A stretch of 64,000 bases of DNA from Gammaproteobacteria bacterium (lineage in GTDB: Bacteria > Pseudomonadota > Gammaproteobacteria > Steroidobacterales > Steroidobacteraceae): contig JADJHU010000005.1 of NCBI GenBank assembly GCA_016707425.1, forward strand, positions 1 through 64,000, in the 5' to 3' direction. The notes under the pieces are model-generated. The model was given only the letters and a program-made list of their open reading frames with translations, did no database searches and was not told the origin of the DNA. Of the stretch, positions 62,488 through 64,000 are shown in pieces. The position numbers and the translations under genes are program-made. Each line of letters opens with the position of its first letter. Position 1 is the first letter of the stretch.

Positions 62488-64000
62488 TCAGGAGCTGCGC
62501 TTCACCGTCGCCGGCCGGTTGCGGTCGACGGCAGATGGCCCGGCCACCATGTCCGCCATCACCTCGGTGGTCTGTTCCATGACGACATCCGGCAGCGTTG
62601 CTGCGTCCAGATCCTCGATGCGTTTCAGGGGTTTCCCGCCCATGGCGGTCCGGCGCGCGTTCTCGCGCTCGAGCCGCTCGCTGTCGAGGCGCGCACGCTC
62701 TTCGCGTCTGTCAGCGAGCCTGAGTGACACGGTGCGCTGTCTGCGCAGGGCTTCGCCGGCCTGGATGTCGGCAATCAGCCAGCGATAGTCGGGGTCGTGC
62801 GCGGCACGCGCGCCTTCCTCGGAGGCGAGCGTGGCGACCGGAGCGCTCGTCGGGCGCAGCGCGTGATAGGGAACGCCGGCGATCCGGTCCCAGGGGAGCG
62901 CGGCCTCGAGAGCGCTCTCTCCGAAGTCTTCGAGACTGATCCGCGAGGGCAGGGGTACGTCGGGCTCGACGCCGCGAAGCTGCGTGCTCTCGCCGGTCAC
63001 GCGGTAGAACTTCCCGATCGTGACGTGCAGCTGCCCGTTCACCGGCCGCTGTGACCAGCGATCGAGCCGCAGCGAGTTCTGTACGGTGCCCTTTCCGAAG
63101 GTACGCTGGCCGATGACGATGCCACGGTGGTAGTCCTGGATCGCGCCGGCGAAGATCTCCGAGGCGGAGGCGCTGAAGCGATCGACCAGGACGCCAAGCG
63201 GGCCGCCGTAGGTGGCTCCGGGCTCGGGGTCGTCGAGCACTTCCGTGCGTCCGGTATAGTCCCGCAGCTGCACGACCGGGCCGCGATCGATGAAGAGTCC
63301 GGTGAGCGCGGTTGCCTCCGGGAGGAAGCCACCGCCATTGCCACGCAGGTCGAGCACGAGGCCATCGATGCGTTCGGCCTCGAGTTCCCCGAGCAGGCGG
63401 CGCACATCGCGCGTCGTGCTGCGGTAGTTCTCGTCGCCCGAGCTCTGGGCATCGATGTCCTGGTAGAAGCTGGGAACGGTGATGACTCCGATCTTCAGCG
63501 TGCGGTCGCCGCGCCGGATGGTGCGCACTTCCTTCTGGGCGGCCTGGGCCTCGAGGGTCACCTTGTTGCGGACGAACTCGAGCTGCTTTTCGTTCGAGCC
63601 GGGCGCGGCGCCTGCAGGCAGGATCTGCAGCCGGACGGTAGTCCCCGCGTTTCCGCGGATGAGCTGCACGACATCGTCCAGGCGCCAGCCGATCACGTCA
63701 GTGAACGGTCCGCTCCTGCCCTGTCCGACGCCGACGATGCGGTCGTTCACGCCGAGCGTACCGGCGGCAGCTGCCGGACCACCTTCGAGCACGTTCATGA
63801 TGGTCACGTAGTCGTCGATCAGCTGCAGCGAGGCACCGATGCCCTCGTAGTTGAGGCTCATCTGGATGCGGTATTCCTCGCTGTTGCGCGGCGAGAAGTA
63901 ACTGGAGTGCGGATCGAAGGTGCGGGCGTAACTGTTCAGCAGGTTTTCGAATACCTCGTCCGGGCTGATCTGGTCGATGCGCTTCAGCGCCCGCTCGTAG
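62488..64000 (-). CDS. prc: C-terminal processing peptidase (Prc/Tsp family), 5' end outside window
   Basis: A periplasmic S41 tail-specific protease that trims proteins such as penicillin-binding proteins and degrades ssrA-tagged ones. The frame is open to the right edge: ERALKRIDQISPDEVFENLL, TFDPHSSYFSPRNSEEYRIQ, then MSLNYEGIGASLQLIDDYVT of the PDZ domain. The catalytic Ser is in VDRFSASASEIFAGAIQDYH and the Lys in GQRTFGKGTVQNS. VLDLRGNGGGFLPEA lines the site. The C-terminal DUF3340-like region (YRWLIADIQAGEALRRQRTV, then RREERARLDSERLEREN) is the E. coli Prc architecture. About 503 residues are visible; the N-terminus is cut. Confidence 0.95.
   Translation of the reverse strand, partial: YERALKRIDQISPDEVFENLLNSYARTFDPHSSYFSPRNSEEYRIQMSLNYEGIGASLQLIDDYVTIMNVLEGGPAAAAGTLGVNDRIVGVGQGRSGPFTDVIGWRLDDVVQLIRGNAGTTVRLQILPAGAAPGSNEKQLEFVRNKVTLEAQAAQKEVRTIRRGDRTLKIGVITVPSFYQDIDAQSSGDENYRSTTRDVRRLLGELEAERIDGLVLDLRGNGGGFLPEATALTGLFIDRGPVVQLRDYTGRTEVLDDPEPGATYGGPLGVLVDRFSASASEIFAGAIQDYHRGIVIGQRTFGKGTVQNSLRLDRWSQRPVNGQLHVTIGKFYRVTGESTQLRGVEPDVPLPSRISLEDFGESALEAALPWDRIAGVPYHALRPTSAPVATLASEEGARAAHDPDYRWLIADIQAGEALRRQRTVSLRLADRREERARLDSERLERENARRTAMGGKPLKRIEDLDAATLPDVVMEQTTEVMADMVAGPSAVDRNRPATVKRSS

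Overview
This window looks like a core-genome stretch of a high-GC gammaproteobacterium. Gene orders shared with Escherichia coli support this: rnr-rlmB, rpsF-rpsR-rplI with dnaB and alr, ffh beside rpsP-rimM-trmD-rplS, phoH-like/bcp/gcvR opposite dapA and a BamC-position lipoprotein, ffs-dnaX-ybaB-recR, divergent rsgA/orn and divergent ppsA/ppsR. High GC, many GTG/TTG starts, a SufU-type (not SufE) SUF operon and a TonB-receptor/MFS/SDR cluster fit the Nevskiales/Steroidobacteraceae-Xanthomonadales side of the class. That placement is inference.

Layout. 1-8.5 kb is the only accessory-looking and visibly damaged part. It holds a frameshifted heme-b subunit of a type II DMSO-reductase-family enzyme behind a TetR regulator; a tightly coupled set YceI / FMN hydroxy-acid dehydrogenase / membrane protein / CxxCxxCC protein / small secreted Cys-Cys protein; a DUF4197 gene reduced to a signal sequence plus its C-terminal half; a frameshifted gene of unknown family; and the remains of a SET-domain gene running into a Pls/PosA-type adenylating enzyme that has lost its middle. 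8.6-25 kb carries tRNA-Leu, RNA decay and modification, ribosomal proteins, replication (dnaB), alr, an FHA/PP2C pair, radA, a CorC-like protein, SRP and sppA. 25-36 kb holds a branched-chain keto-acid dehydrogenase cassette with its aminotransferase, an uptake cluster (MFS, TonB receptor, SDR) and redox and phosphatase genes. 36-42.3 kb is a sufR-B-C-D-S-U-T operon. 42.4-47.5 kb is aldolase and a complete Mla lipid-transport set. 47.5-64 kb is housekeeping, ending inside a C-terminal processing protease cut by the window edge.

How the genes connect. The Bkd cassette and ilvE can take branched-chain amino acids to acyl-CoAs, with E3 supplied elsewhere. The SUF genes build Fe-S clusters, probably under a cluster-sensing Rrf2 repressor whose operator is visible. 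mlaFEDCB plus mlaA keep outer-membrane lipid asymmetry, and a BepA-like protease follows. PpsA is controlled by the divergently encoded PpsR.

Data-quality note. Conserved, probably essential genes also carry single lesions: sufC a one-base A-tract loss, orn and bepA an in-frame TAG, radA a Cys-to-Tyr change, rimM only a CTG start. These may be assembly or consensus errors. The large internal losses at 5.2-8.5 kb cannot be explained that way and look like real decay.
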